NCBI GenBank assembly: GCA_023392945.1
Contig: JAEWNB010000148.1
Location: forward strand, 1-8,300
Direction of reading: 5' to 3'
Length of the DNA: 8,300 nt
Source of the DNA: Bacteroidota bacterium
GTDB lineage: Bacteria; Bacteroidota; Bacteroidia; Bacteroidales; WCHB1-69
The translations under genes and the position numbers were made by a program. Positions within the stretch are counted from its first letter, which is position 1. Each line of letters opens with the position of its first letter. Positions 1 to 6,643 of this stretch are shown here, piece by piece. The notes below the pieces were generated by a model. That model saw nothing but the letters and a program-made list of their open reading frames with translations. It had not been told where the DNA came from and made no database searches.

Positions 1-124
1 AGTCCGAAGTATAGTACCTTGCCCCGAAGTACGAATAATTAGTTTCGATATCTTTTTCCTTGGCGGAGAAGGTGTAGCGGGAGTTGAAGCTGGTGAGACG
101 CTGGTCAATCTGCTCCTCGCCAAA
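1..124 (-). repeat. RHS-core DNA repeat, copy of cassette 5 (partial)
   Basis: Covers codons FGEEQIDQRL to YFGARYYTSD. Bases 4-30 match the cassette 4 type (accttgccccgaa), whereas 46-119 match the cassette 1 and 2 type (tttcgatatctttttcc), so this copy is mosaic. Confidence 0.8.
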
Positions 125-178
125 GCTAATTCTTGGTAATTTATTTTCAGAAAAGAAATTCATTTTCAGGCAATCCAT
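1..178 (-). CDS. Orphan RHS-core cassette 5, start only (runs off left edge)
   Basis: This reading frame opens at ATG 178-176 and stays open for 59 codons to the window edge, so its tip and immunity gene lie outside. Residues 1-18 are the cap MDCLKMNFFSENKLPRIS, closely matching the caps of the orphans starting at 6643 and 4894. The frame then jumps directly to FGEEQIDQRL of the RHS core and continues through FNSRYTFSAKEKDIET to YFGARYYTSD. Compared with the orphan at 4894, about 32 core codons (LGSG through HYLP) are missing at the junction. The Gly of ETGYSYFGARYY, present in the other four copies, is Asn here (ETNYSY). It lies 90 nt downstream of the 346-aa gene and has its own leader. Homology to the RHS core is clear. 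Whether a functional toxin follows cannot be seen. Confidence 0.8.
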   Translation of the reverse strand, partial: MDCLKMNFFSENKLPRISFGEEQIDQRLTSFNSRYTFSAKEKDIETNYSYFGARYYTSD

Positions 179-208
179 AACGGATTCGGTTATTAGGAGG
201 CAAAGGTA
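147..208 (-). repeat. Orphan-cassette leader repeat, copy in cassette 5
   Basis: Bases 147-194 match 4863-4910 with one difference, and the -7 box at 201-208 follows. The copy contains the inverted pair ATAAC (177-181) and GTTAT (189-193) with a 7-nt loop; one arm includes the ATG of the cassette. It diverges from the other copies between 195 and 200 (aggagg instead of gtgtgg). Downstream of the cap the core is joined at FGEE, so the GC-rich junction hairpin of the other copies is absent. The rest of the gap to the 346-aa gene (209-268) shows nothing further, and no terminator is visible. Confidence 0.75.
201..208 (-). promoter_or_regulatory. Candidate Bacteroidota -7 box of cassette 5
   Basis: Minus strand reads TACCTTTG, an exact match to the TAnnTTTG -7 consensus known for the Bacteroidota primary sigma factor. 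Exactly 22 nt separate it from ATG 178. A -33 TTTG is not evident; TTTC lies 22 nt upstream. Conservation at the same position in two other cassettes is the main support. Confidence 0.5.
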
Positions 209-268
209 AGAATTATTCAACACATTATATGAAATTTCAGATGCACTCCGAAAAGATAGAGTTTTTGT

Positions 269-1309
269 TTAATTTCCATATATTTTTTTCAAATCAAATC
301 TTTCAATTTGTTTAATAAGTATCTCCTTGTCAACAGAATCTCTATTATCATTAACCGGATATGTATTTAATTCTTCAAGAATGGCATCTTTATTTGTATA
401 TCTTAGCTTTGTTAAAATGTAGTTATTAAAATCAGATGAGAAATAATCGGAATTCCATAAGAACTCTTTATATAAATTATCGGATAAAACTTTATTTATA
501 CTGTCTCTTTTTTCATACTCTTTTTTCTGATGATATATTCCGGATTGAAAATTTTTTAGGTTAAAATTATAATTTCTTCCCAAATATTCCTTTTTCAGAT
601 TATCCGGTAATAACCTTATGAAGTCATATCCCTCCTGAAAAAGATACAGCTTTTTACATAGATATATTTTATCAAAAATATACATACCATAATTATTATC
701 AGGACTATTGTTAATGCCATTATTTACAATAGACATAGCCTTGTGAAGAAAAAAAGTCTTATCTGTCTTATAATATTTAACAATATTACTCTTAATCCGT
801 CTTTGGTCATTATTATCATTTTTAAATTCACGATAGTAATATACATTCTCATCAGAACAATAGTTATACCAATCACCATGCGGTTTACATACATATATTG
901 TATGAAAATTAGTTGCCCCAGTTGAATAAAATTTCGTATCAACAAAAATTTGTTTTCGATTAAGAATCATACCTGAGGGCATACTCATAATTACAGATAC
1001 ATCTTTTTTTGAAGCAACAGGATTTAATATTACTATTATCGAATCCGTTAAGCATAAAGCAGCATTACAAATCGAAGTTCTACAATTAATGTTTTTATAC
1101 TGTACCTTAAGAAGTAATTTATCGTTTTTAAATTCGAATTTTGTTTTTAAATCGGGATTATCAATTGGAATATTAATTCTTTCGTAAGAATAATCGGATG
1201 TCTGGAGATAAACAAGAATTGGATAGCAAGTATCATTTGATATTGGTTCAGCATCTATATTTTCTATAGTGATCAAAATTGTTAATAATCCGACTAATAA
1301 AAATTTCAT
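269..1309 (-). CDS. Exported protein, candidate immunity protein of cassette 4
   Basis: 346 aa, family not recognised. Residues 1-20 form a Sec signal peptide: Lys2, a hydrophobic stretch FLLVGLLTILITI, and probable signal peptidase I cleavage after NIDA. The mature part is AT-rich in codon use, rich in Asn, Lys and Tyr, and holds seven cysteines (28, 76, 81, 86, 141, 151, 218), which fits an oxidising periplasm. No membrane segment follows the signal. The first half looks beta-rich and the second half (from about residue 180) helical and charged. The gene starts 42 nt after the stop of the RHS gene with the EEVFH tip, the position normally held by the cognate immunity gene. At 346 aa it is much larger than the other candidates here, so it could instead be an unrelated cargo protein. 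The immunity role is inferred from position alone. Confidence 0.6.
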   Translation of the reverse strand: MKFLLVGLLTILITIENIDAEPISNDTCYPILVYLQTSDYSYERINIPIDNPDLKTKFEFKNDKLLLKVQYKNINCRTSICNAALCLTDSIIVILNPVASKKDVSVIMSMPSGMILNRKQIFVDTKFYSTGATNFHTIYVCKPHGDWYNYCSDENVYYYREFKNDNNDQRRIKSNIVKYYKTDKTFFLHKAMSIVNNGINNSPDNNYGMYIFDKIYLCKKLYLFQEGYDFIRLLPDNLKKEYLGRNYNFNLKNFQSGIYHQKKEYEKRDSINKVLSDNLYKEFLWNSDYFSSDFNNYILTKLRYTNKDAILEELNTYPVNDNRDSVDKEILIKQIERFDLKKIYGN

Positions 1310-1351
1310 AGGAAAATAATTAATGATTAATGTTTTTGAAGCTAATTGAAG

Positions 1352-3472
1352 CTATAACTTTTTTAACACTGTCATAGCATTTCTTATAATAGGAGTAAAT
1401 TTACTTGGATTTCTGAATACAGGAAGATTAGGATAAAGAGCTCCGCCCCTTATACCATGTTCGGTCTCTGTGGAAGGCATTCCATTTTTCAACCACCCCA
1501 TAACTTGTAATAATTCAGCATTTAAAATTCTTCCCTGGACAGTAGTCCCTTTAGTGATAGTATTATCTAAAGAGGTTCCCGGTGCTAATGCTGAAAACTT
1601 ATGTGCTTCTGCTTCCTCTTCAACACTACCAGCATGTCCAGGATCAGCCTCTGCTTCAACTGCATGAAAGACTTCCTCAAATAAAGTTCTTCCCGCACCT
1701 CCCCCAATAGTAGGATCTTCATCTGCTGTCTTTTTAAAATTAATTAAAGAAATACATTCATCACTGTTTTCCGTAAATAAACCCTCACTGTCTGCATTTC
1801 CCTCCCAGCTTTCAAACTTATAAATCTTTTTACCTTCAACCAATTTTTGATATTTGTCAGAAAAATCTTTTGAATATTCAGGACTTTTGGGATCTGTAAA
1901 CCTATTAATAAAAGCAGCATCTTCTTCGTTTGGAATCCATACATCTTCCCCATCTGGATCCACCAGAATCACCGGATTATTCGCACAATAGTTATACGGA
2001 GTTAGACTCGGGTACTTGTCGCTCATAGGGTCAACACTCAGCCAGATGCTCAAGTCGGAAGTATAGTACCTTGCCCCGAAATAGCTGTATCCGGTCTCAA
2101 CGTCTTTTTCTTTGGCAGAGAAAGTATAGCGAGAATTGAATCCCGTGAGGCGCTGGTCAATCTGCTCCTCTCCAAACGGAAGATAGTGGAGGTGCTGGAT
2201 GGCACTGCCGTCGGTGTAGGTTATCCACGTGCCGCTGCCGAGATGGTCCGGGTGATAGTAGTAAAGGTCATTTTCTTTCTCACATTGAGTTTCTTTTAAT
2301 CCATATAGTTTTTTCAAGTTATCCACAATTATTTTAGGGTCTTTACCCAAACAATTAAGTGTCCGAATTAGCATGTTGTTTAAATTCTTTATTTTGTTTA
2401 TGATCGGAGTAAATACAGGTTCCGGATCGGGCTCTTGCGGTGGCTGCGAAGCAGCTTTACTACCGCCTGATTTACTCTCTCCTGTCTTAATTTCAATAGG
2501 CTCTGACAATCTTTCAAATCCTCCGCATCCGATTTTACTAAGTATCCTTTCGCTTCCCGCGTAGAAATGTTTAGTATATCCTTGAGGAGTCGCCACTAAA
2601 TAGGGCGATGTATAGAGTGTCGGATTATTCATCAGATTAAAATTATACTGCTGTCCGTTAATAATCATATCCTGAAATGCTCCCGTCAACTTGTAGGTTC
2701 GCTCTCCCCCTGCATCATACGTGTAATAGCTTATAAAATTATCATCGGCTACACCCATGATACGGTTCTCTTCGTCCCAACACAGTTTGCGAGACCCGAG
2801 AAGTTCATGATCATGAGTTATTAAATTTCCGTTGGCATCCCATTCAAAATTCTGATTTACTGATCCATTATCATCCACATGAGATAAGGCATGCGGCTGT
2901 CCTCCGTTATAGGTGTAGGTATTTTCATAATTTATTAACGTCTGGTTGCCATCTAAAAGCTGTGATGCAGTTTGTTTTTTTTGTAAAATTCTTCCATCTT
3001 GAGCATAATCCATGGATAAATCAAATGTAAAATTTGTTCCATTATTCCAAGATCCACGGGCATTGGTTAAACGATACATATTGTCATAAGAATAGTTGCT
3101 TCCATAATTTCCTCCCAAACCGTTATTCAATACCCCAGATACATTCTTAATTCTTGTTATGTTATTTACATTATCGAAAACATATCCAATCTCTTGCATA
3201 GTATCTCCTCCGGAAGTATAAGAAGATAAATGCTTCAATCTTTGTAATATGTCATAATCATAGGTGGCATAAGTTTGATTGCCATAATAGATTTCCGTTT
3301 TTGCCTCAAATTTGTTATAATGAATGCTATCAATATAAGGGTAAGCTGCATTTCCCTTAAAACCCTTCATGCTTGATAACAACCCTCCGACATTATATTT
3401 ATAATCTACCTTTTCCCCGTCCGGGTATTCCATAGTCATTATACGATTCCAACTGTCATATTCAAAATTCAT
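1352..3472 (-). CDS. 5'-truncated RHS toxin with zincin-like (EEVFH) tip, cassette 4
   Basis: 706 aa. Residues 1-310 carry about five YD/RHS repeats, for example EYDSWNRIMTMEYPDGEKVDY, GSNYSYDNMYRLTNARG, FEWDANGNLITHD and CWDEENRIMG, which build the wall of the RHS shell in characterised proteins. Residues 322-400 are a Pro/Glu/Ser-rich linker (PPQEPDPEP). Residues 405-500 are the conserved core (YHPDHLGSG, YLPFGEEQIDQRL, YFGARYY). The closing signature NPVILVDPDG is at 499-508. The roughly 198-aa tip follows. It has E599-E600-V-F-H603 in a predicted helix and EEEAEAHKFS at 618-627, resembling the HExxH tip of cassette 3. A peptidase function is therefore suspected, but the first zinc His is Glu. 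The frame starts inside a repeat, 21 nt after the previous gene, and is closed upstream by that gene's stop. There is no signal peptide or N-terminal delivery domain, so this is a displaced fragment of a longer RHS gene. Confidence 0.85.
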   Translation of the reverse strand: MNFEYDSWNRIMTMEYPDGEKVDYKYNVGGLLSSMKGFKGNAAYPYIDSIHYNKFEAKTEIYYGNQTYATYDYDILQRLKHLSSYTSGGDTMQEIGYVFDNVNNITRIKNVSGVLNNGLGGNYGSNYSYDNMYRLTNARGSWNNGTNFTFDLSMDYAQDGRILQKKQTASQLLDGNQTLINYENTYTYNGGQPHALSHVDDNGSVNQNFEWDANGNLITHDHELLGSRKLCWDEENRIMGVADDNFISYYTYDAGGERTYKLTGAFQDMIINGQQYNFNLMNNPTLYTSPYLVATPQGYTKHFYAGSERILSKIGCGGFERLSEPIEIKTGESKSGGSKAASQPPQEPDPEPVFTPIINKIKNLNNMLIRTLNCLGKDPKIIVDNLKKLYGLKETQCEKENDLYYYHPDHLGSGTWITYTDGSAIQHLHYLPFGEEQIDQRLTGFNSRYTFSAKEKDVETGYSYFGARYYTSDLSIWLSVDPMSDKYPSLTPYNYCANNPVILVDPDGEDVWIPNEEDAAFINRFTDPKSPEYSKDFSDKYQKLVEGKKIYKFESWEGNADSEGLFTENSDECISLINFKKTADEDPTIGGGAGRTLFEEVFHAVEAEADPGHAGSVEEEAEAHKFSALAPGTSLDNTITKGTTVQGRILNAELLQVMGWLKNGMPSTETEHGIRGGALYPNLPVFRNPSKFTPIIRNAMTVLKKL
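1949..2254 (-). repeat. RHS-core DNA repeat, copy of cassette 4
   Basis: Spans HPDHLGSG to DPDG. It is the most diverged copy at synonymous sites, for example accttgccccgaa where cassettes 1-3 have gcgggctcc, and protein changes TGFNSR and KDVETG against TNFNSR and KDIETG. Confidence 0.85.
2442..2538 (-). repeat. 97-bp exact repeat, cassette 4 copy
   Basis: Identical to 8204-8300. It encodes CGGFERLSEPIEIKTGESKS and neighbouring residues of the linker. Identity with the cassette 1 RHS gene may extend beyond the right edge, pointing to recent exchange or selection for homology. Confidence 0.9.
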
Positions 3473-3493
3473 GGCAAAAAAGCAATAACATTT

Positions 3494-3907
3494 TTAAAGA
3501 TTAAAAATAGGAGACTTAATATTTTTTCCATAATGCTTCTTTCGCAATATTCCATTTTCAACATATTGCCATGTCCCTATTTTCTTCATATAAATATTCC
3601 TAGTCGGTAAATTATAGAAATCGTGCAATATTATTTTTGTAAACTTACCTGTTTCATAATTTAAAGAATCTTTTATATAAACATATTGATTGCTATTTAT
3701 ACATATATATTTCTTCTTTACTTCTTTTATTGTATCAACTTGCATTGTAACATAAAAAACAGTATTTTCATTTTTTTTATATTTTATATATGCATCCCAT
3801 GGTATTTTATAAGCTATTGAACCACAATGAACATTTTGTCTATCCTGTCCTTTTAAATAATAACATGAGAAAATAAAAATGAAAAATAAAACATATTTTG
3901 ATTTCAT
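3494..3907 (-). CDS. Small exported protein, candidate immunity protein of cassette 3
   Basis: 137 aa, family not recognised. The N-terminus is a signal sequence (MKSKYVLFFIFIFSC). Cleavage could follow LKG before Gln21, or Cys15 could be a weak lipobox cysteine, although Phe at -2 is unusual. The rest appears beta-rich. It begins 6 nt after the stop of the HExxH-tip gene, so the two are probably cotranscribed and it is the obvious neutralising partner. It shares C-x9-DAY[LI]xY (C28, DAYIKY at 38-43) and GxxxK[LI]ILH (GKFTKIILHDF from residue 87) with the 134-aa candidate of cassette 1, so the two are probably distant homologues. Its TAA stop is in frame with the RHS fragment that restarts 21 nt later. 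Export suggests that protection is needed in the periplasm. Confidence 0.65.
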   Translation of the reverse strand: MKSKYVLFFIFIFSCYYLKGQDRQNVHCGSIAYKIPWDAYIKYKKNENTVFYVTMQVDTIKEVKKKYICINSNQYVYIKDSLNYETGKFTKIILHDFYNLPTRNIYMKKIGTWQYVENGILRKKHYGKNIKSPIFNL

Positions 3908-3913
3908 AATTTA

Positions 3914-4894
3914 TTATCTTCGTTTATAAGGCATTTTATATTCATTTGATGTTTTTATACGTTCATTCCCATTATGTGATTCATCTTGATGAGTGGAAAG
4001 TTCAGGATATTCTTTATTTATTGCAAATATTCTCTTTTCATCGCTTGCATTTTTCCATAAATTTCTTCCATTTATTTTTCCGGAATTTAACACTGTTCCA
4101 AAAGAAAAACCCGCATTAAATGCTTCTTTTTCGTCAGTAACATCATAATTTGTTAATGTCCATTGTTTATTTGGGAAATAAGTCCCATCTCTATCCACTG
4201 GTCCTCCAACATCATTAAGCTCAAACCCAATTCTTCCTTCCTCAAATTGAACCCCATGTTGAGTTTCATGTCTTAAATTTGTACAAAAATTAGATCCATC
4301 TTTTTCACTAGAAGAAATATTATAATTAATATATAACTTATTTCCATCTGTTGAAAAATCTCCTTCATAACCTTCATCTGAATCTTTATATCCTCTAAAA
4401 GAATATGTTTCTTTAGAATTTTTCAATGTTTTAAATTGAGATCTAAACTTACTATCAATGATTCGCAAAAAACCAACACGTATTTTATCAGCAAATGAAT
4501 TATATTCTACCTCCATTCCATTAGGGTCAATCAACTTGATGGGGTTATTGGCTGTGTAACAGTAAGGTGACAATGAAGGATATTTATCCGCCATCGGGTC
4601 AACGCTCAGCCAGATGCTCAAGTCCGAGGTGTAGTAGCGGGCTCCAAAATAGGAATAGCCGGTTTCGATGTCTTTTTCCTTGGCGGAGAAAGTGTAGCGG
4701 GAGTTAAAGTTGGTGAGGCGCTGGTCAATCTGCTCTTCACCAAAGGGCAGATAGTGGAGGTGCTGGATGGCACTGCCGTCGGTGTAGGTTATCCACGTGC
4801 CACTGCCGAGACCTGTCGAAGCACCGCTGCCGAGAGTTAGGCTAACCCTCGACAATCTATTATCAGAAAAGAAATTCATTTTCAGGCAATCCAT
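3914..4894 (-). CDS. Orphan RHS core with HExxH metallopeptidase-like toxin tip, cassette 3
   Basis: 326 aa. Residues 1-18 are the cap MDCLKMNFFSDNRLSRVS. Residues 19-32 hold a duplicated LGSG with ASTG between (LGSGASTGLGSG). Residues 33-116 are the RHS core (WITYTDGSAIQHLHYLPFG, YFGARYY, SVDPMADKYPSL). NPIKLIDPNG at 117-126 closes it. The tip, about 200 aa, contains H209-E-T-Q-H213, the gluzincin/zincin HExxH motif in which the two His bind zinc and Glu210 would activate water. Glu257 in DEKEAFNAGFS is a plausible third ligand. A protease toxin is therefore the best reading. The start at 4894 fits the shared leader and the TAnnTTT-like box 22 nt upstream. All YD repeats and any delivery region are missing, so this gene alone cannot form an RHS shell. 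Either the peptide uses the parent RHS after recombination or it has another role. Confidence 0.85.
   Translation of the reverse strand: MDCLKMNFFSDNRLSRVSLTLGSGASTGLGSGTWITYTDGSAIQHLHYLPFGEEQIDQRLTNFNSRYTFSAKEKDIETGYSYFGARYYTSDLSIWLSVDPMADKYPSLSPYCYTANNPIKLIDPNGMEVEYNSFADKIRVGFLRIIDSKFRSQFKTLKNSKETYSFRGYKDSDEGYEGDFSTDGNKLYINYNISSSEKDGSNFCTNLRHETQHGVQFEEGRIGFELNDVGGPVDRDGTYFPNKQWTLTNYDVTDEKEAFNAGFSFGTVLNSGKINGRNLWKNASDEKRIFAINKEYPELSTHQDESHNGNERIKTSNEYKMPYKRR
4517..4810 (-). repeat. RHS-core DNA repeat, copy of cassette 3
   Basis: Runs from LGSGTWITY to DPNG and is near-identical to the cassette 2 copy up to SVDPM. Past that point codons for the NPxxxxDPxG block differ (YCYTANNPIKLIDPNG), so the close match ends before the tip. 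Confidence 0.85.
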
Positions 4895-4924
4895 AACGGA
4901 TTTGGTTATTGTGTGGAAAAATTA
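4829..4924 (-). repeat. Orphan-cassette leader repeat, copy in cassette 3
   Basis: Bases 4853-4916 match 6602-6665 at 62 of 64 positions. The start-codon inverted repeat is ATAAC (4893-4897) and GTTAT (4905-4909). Its loop differs by one base from the other copies while the arms are intact. At the cap-core junction lies a second inverted repeat, GCCGAG (4829-4834) with CTCGAC (4848-4853), one mismatch, enclosing GTTAG-g-CTAAC (4836-4846). Beyond 4924 the 43 nt to the lipoprotein stop are AT-rich with no clear signal. Confidence 0.8.
4917..4924 (-). promoter_or_regulatory. Candidate -7 box of cassette 3 (imperfect)
   Basis: Minus strand reads TAATTTTT, which keeps TAnnTTT but loses the final G of TAnnTTTG. 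It sits exactly 22 nt before ATG 4894 although the flanking bases beyond the leader have diverged from the other copies. It may be a weaker promoter. Confidence 0.35.
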
Positions 4925-4967
4925 TTATATAACACGTTTTATACAAAATTTCAAATAGACTCTCTAG

Positions 4968-5657
4968 CTACCAAATCATAAACCAATAACAAATAAGACT
5001 TTCTGTCTTTGATATAGAAATTCCTCGTGAATAACCGTTTTTCCATTTTCCTATAGAAGGTCTGGGTAAAATATTTTCTTTATCCTTCCAAAAAAAACCC
5101 GGTTTAGCATCAATAACATAAACCATCAAATCTTCGGGAACATAATATTTTATTTGTTCTTTGGGAATCCTCATTGAATCCATTTCATTCAACCATTTTT
5201 GAGAAATATGGTTATCTTTATTCTCACTTAATCCGTAATAAAATGTTGGAATTGGATAGCGAGATAATGTACACACATCAAACAATGTAGTTGTATCATT
5301 AACAATATAATGTTGAATTCTGAATGATTCTGAAGAATAATACATGATAGAATCTATAAAAAAATATTCATTTTTTATGGAAACGATCTGATTATATGGA
5401 ATTTGTTCTACATAAAAAACGCCATTACTATTATCACCAAAAAGTGGCGTATTAGTAAGGCCACGCCAAAAATATTTTTTATTAGATATTTTTTCAGGAA
5501 AATGAGACATAACGTCATCTACATTTAAAGTAGTCCAATCAGATAAATCTTTCTTATAGGACATTAAACCATCTTCCCATTGTATTGTACTTTTTGGAGT
5601 TAAATTACAACTAATAAGTAAAATAACAACAAAACATGTTAATAAATTATATTTCAT
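4968..5657 (-). CDS. Lipoprotein, candidate immunity protein of cassette 2
   Basis: 229 aa, family not recognised. MKYNLLTCFVVILLISC is a lipoprotein signal peptide with lipobox LISC and Cys17 as the acylated residue, so the protein should be anchored in the inner or outer membrane facing the periplasm. The mature chain has many Trp, Tyr and Phe and no further membrane segment. Its ATG overlaps the TAA stop of the preceding RHS gene by one base (TAATG at 5659-5655). This is typical of translationally coupled partners and is the strongest toxin-immunity coupling in the window. It shows no visible similarity to the 134-, 137- or 346-aa proteins, in keeping with its partner tip being a different family. 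Assignment as immunity protein is by position and coupling. Alternative: an accessory lipoprotein. Confidence 0.7.
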   Translation of the reverse strand: MKYNLLTCFVVILLISCNLTPKSTIQWEDGLMSYKKDLSDWTTLNVDDVMSHFPEKISNKKYFWRGLTNTPLFGDNSNGVFYVEQIPYNQIVSIKNEYFFIDSIMYYSSESFRIQHYIVNDTTTLFDVCTLSRYPIPTFYYGLSENKDNHISQKWLNEMDSMRIPKEQIKYYVPEDLMVYVIDAKPGFFWKDKENILPRPSIGKWKNGYSRGISISKTESLICYWFMIW

Positions 5658-6643
5658 TATTTTATATTTTTAAATTTATTTATCAAATTATAATTTGGAA
5701 TACAAGGAGGACCTATAGACCTATAATCATGATTTCCCCCAAAAATGGCACTCCAGCCACTTGTAATTTTTGAAATCCAATTAAAAGAAGATTTTCCATA
5801 ACTCAATTCTAACCTACTCACAGATTCAGTCATTCCATTTCTAGTGATAGAAAGACCTTGTCCAATTTGTCTGGAATTAATTAAACTATAATTCTTTGGA
5901 ACATAACCTAGTTTCTCTGGTATTTGAATTGTGCTCCCAATATCAACAGATATAACTCCCGCTTTTGTCCATTCTTTTTGTACTTGTGATTTTGAATATT
6001 CAATTACTTGTGTCGAAACTTGCTTATATCCCATTTTGTCCATAAATTTTTCCGCATTTTCTCCTTTAAATTCTGCTCTACCGACATCATCTCCAGACAT
6101 AGTATATATATCTCCTAAATCCTGATTCCCCCTTATTGCTTCATTAGCTGATGACCCAAACATATCATTATCTCCTATTCTTTTCCAACCTTCTCCAAGT
6201 GTTTTGGCATTTTTTAAATCTTTATCAAAATATACACCTCCCGTATTTTCATTTTCAAACCAATCTTCTCCATTGGGATCATGTAGAATTATAGGATTAT
6301 TAATACAATAGGCATAAGGGGTTGCAAAAGGAGTGTTATCGCTCATCGGGTCAACGCTCAGCCAGATGCTCAAGTCGGAGGTGTAGTAGCGGGCTCCGAA
6401 GTAGGAATAGCCGGTTTCGATATCTTTTTCCTTGGCGGAGAAGGTGTAGCGGGAGTTAAAGTTGGTGAGGCGCTGGTCAATCTGCTCCTCGCCAAACGGC
6501 AGATAGTGGAGGTGCTGGATGGCACTGCCGTCGGTGTAGGTTATCCAATGGTTGCTGAGCCCCGTCGAAGCACCGCTGCCGAGATGGTCGCTAGCCCTCG
6601 GCAATCTATTATCAGAATAGAAATTCATTTTCAGGCAATCCAT
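5657..6643 (-). CDS. Orphan RHS core with unrecognised toxin tip, cassette 2
   Basis: 328 aa. Residues 1-18 are the cap MDCLKMNFYSDNRLPRAS, followed by DHLGSG, an in-frame ASTGLSNH insertion, and the RHS core from WITYTDGSAIQHLHYLPFG through YFGARYY to SVDPMSD (33-102). NPIILHDPNG at 116-125 ends the core. The tip of about 203 aa begins EDWFENENTGGVYFDK and has GEGWKRIGDNDMFG near 150-163. From memory, similar DWF-N-TG stretches occur just after the core in other Bacteroidota RHS proteins and may be a linker or pretoxin module. The remainder (about 165-328) has no catalytic motif I can name; GGNHDYRSIGPP near 302-313 is the most distinctive part. It has no HExxH-like motif, unlike the other three tips. 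It lies 71 nt after the 134-aa gene and overlaps its lipoprotein partner by 1 nt. Toxicity is inferred from architecture only. Confidence 0.82.
   Translation of the reverse strand: MDCLKMNFYSDNRLPRASDHLGSGASTGLSNHWITYTDGSAIQHLHYLPFGEEQIDQRLTNFNSRYTFSAKEKDIETGYSYFGARYYTSDLSIWLSVDPMSDNTPFATPYAYCINNPIILHDPNGEDWFENENTGGVYFDKDLKNAKTLGEGWKRIGDNDMFGSSANEAIRGNQDLGDIYTMSGDDVGRAEFKGENAEKFMDKMGYKQVSTQVIEYSKSQVQKEWTKAGVISVDIGSTIQIPEKLGYVPKNYSLINSRQIGQGLSITRNGMTESVSRLELSYGKSSFNWISKITSGWSAIFGGNHDYRSIGPPCIPNYNLINKFKNIK
6269..6547 (-). repeat. RHS-core DNA repeat, copy of cassette 2
   Basis: Runs from WITY to DPNG. The stretch after SVDPMSD is unusual: NTPFATPYAYCINNPIILHDPNG replaces the KYPSLTPYNYCANNP of cassettes 1 and 4. 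The tip-linked exchange therefore reaches about 25 codons into the core. Confidence 0.85.
6550..6571 (-). repeat. Short REP-like tract inside the RHS coding frame
   Basis: The plus strand reads GGTTGCTGAGCCCCGTCGAAG followed by c. It resembles the CTGAG-CC-GTCGAAG short interspersed repeats that I recall from many bacterial genomes (unverified). It sits in frame, encoding the ASTGLSNH insertion between DHLGSG and WITY. A decayed relative (gagacctgtcgaagc) is at 4808-4822 in cassette 3. Confidence 0.45.

Noticed and set aside
179..268. Possible terminator after the 346-aa gene
   Set aside because: The only stem (ACTC/GAGT near 245-262) is 4 bp, and its T-run is on the wrong strand for minus-strand transcription.
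724..945. Overlapping minus-strand frame of 73 codons inside the 346-aa gene
   Set aside because: It is a shadow of low-complexity AT-rich sequence; the 346-aa frame has the signal peptide and full length.
1336..1355. 10-bp tandem repeat (ttgaagctaa/ttgaagctat) in the gap before the 346-aa gene
   Set aside because: Two imperfect units that partly overlap the RHS stop codon, with no parallel in other gaps; probably chance.
1470..2564. Plus-strand ORFs of 63-65 codons opposite the cassette 4 RHS gene
   Set aside because: They are antisense to well-supported RHS sequence and have no recognisable motif or start context.
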